NCBI GenBank assembly: GCA_041694255.1
Contig: JASMTN010000022.1
Span: forward strand, 1-26,578
Direction of reading: 5' to 3'
DNA: 26,578 bases
Source: S009-33 sp041694255
Lineage (GTDB): Bacteria; Patescibacteriota; Gracilibacteria; Absconditabacterales; Absconditicoccaceae
Shown piece by piece: positions 26,497 to 26,578 of this stretch. The translations under genes were made by a program, and so were the position numbers. Each line of letters begins with the position of its first letter. Position 1 is the stretch's first letter. The notes beneath the pieces were generated by a model. It saw nothing but the letters and a program-made list of their open reading frames with translations, was not told where the DNA came from and did no database searches.

Positions 26497-26578
26497 TAGA
26501 TCAGTGATCCATCTCCACGTTCTCGTAGAGATACCTTGTTACGACTTCACCCTAGTCATCACTTTTCTCCTTAACCCC
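26497..26578 (-). rRNA. 16S ribosomal RNA, 3' end only (helix 44 end, helix 45, tail)
   Basis: The complement contains the universal AAGTCGTAACAAGGTA (26532-26547). Helix 45 follows, formed by ATCTCTACG/CGTGGAGAT around the loop AGAA, and then GGATCA (26505-26510). The canonical CCTCC anti-Shine-Dalgarno that should follow is missing: the sequence continues CTGATCTAG. The mature 3' end is set near 26497 by analogy in length only. The rest of the gene lies beyond the right edge. The common helix-45 loop is GGAA; here its first base is A, while the two dimethylated adenines are kept. Confidence 0.95.

Noticed and set aside
26499..26509. Palindrome GATCAGTGATC at the 16S tail as a mobile-element target or restriction array
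   Set aside because: It is a single short inverted repeat formed by the rRNA end; no further element is associated.

Overview
The window reads as one genome that translates UGA as glycine (genetic code 25). This fits the Candidate Phyla Radiation groups Absconditabacteria (SR1) or Gracilibacteria (BD1-5). Almost every gene looks broken under the standard code. Each becomes one full-length protein when TGA is read as Gly, including invariant glycines such as HIGN and KMSKSKGN of CysRS, the MiaA and ABC P-loops, and the LAGC lipobox. All 28 visible stop codons are TAA (24) or TAG (4). The DNA is very AT-rich apart from the RNA genes.

Bases 1-13421 hold mixed metabolic genes: cysS (partial), a first miaA, a NUDIX hydrolase, a small membrane protein, a first inorganic pyrophosphatase, a zinc-type ABC transporter (znuA-znuC-znuB) with a small zinc-ribbon/HTH gene upstream, a second miaA, a sulfur/redox group (sufU, sufS, thioredoxin-CcdA fusion), a second pyrophosphatase, a nucleotidyltransferase-like gene, an arrestin/Spo0M-like gene and endonuclease III. 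The miaA and ppa genes form two parallel 'miaA - plus-strand cargo - ppa' modules. Paralogous promoters are conserved, but the cargo differs.

Bases 13476-26578 are entirely on the minus strand and carry the information-processing block. In transcription order it runs: 16S rRNA 3' end, tRNAs Gly, Gln, fMet, Leu and Asn, rpsT, tRNAs Asp, Thr, Glu, Val and Met, an attenuator-like leader, rplJ, rplL, rpsB, a membrane protein, tsf, rpsF, ssb, rpsR, rpmH, a second leader with a terminator-like hairpin, rpoB, rpoC. The usual rplJL-rpoBC string is interrupted by two other ribosomal groups. No 23S follows the 16S within the window.

The 16S 3' end reads GGATCACTGATC instead of GGATCACCTCC, so the anti-Shine-Dalgarno is absent. 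No gene in the window has a purine-rich Shine-Dalgarno upstream; starts are preceded by A/T-rich sequence. Where promoters can be proposed they have 16-base spacers and most give very short leaders. No intergenic stretch longer than 300 bases exists. No CRISPR array, complete insertion sequence or replication origin was seen.
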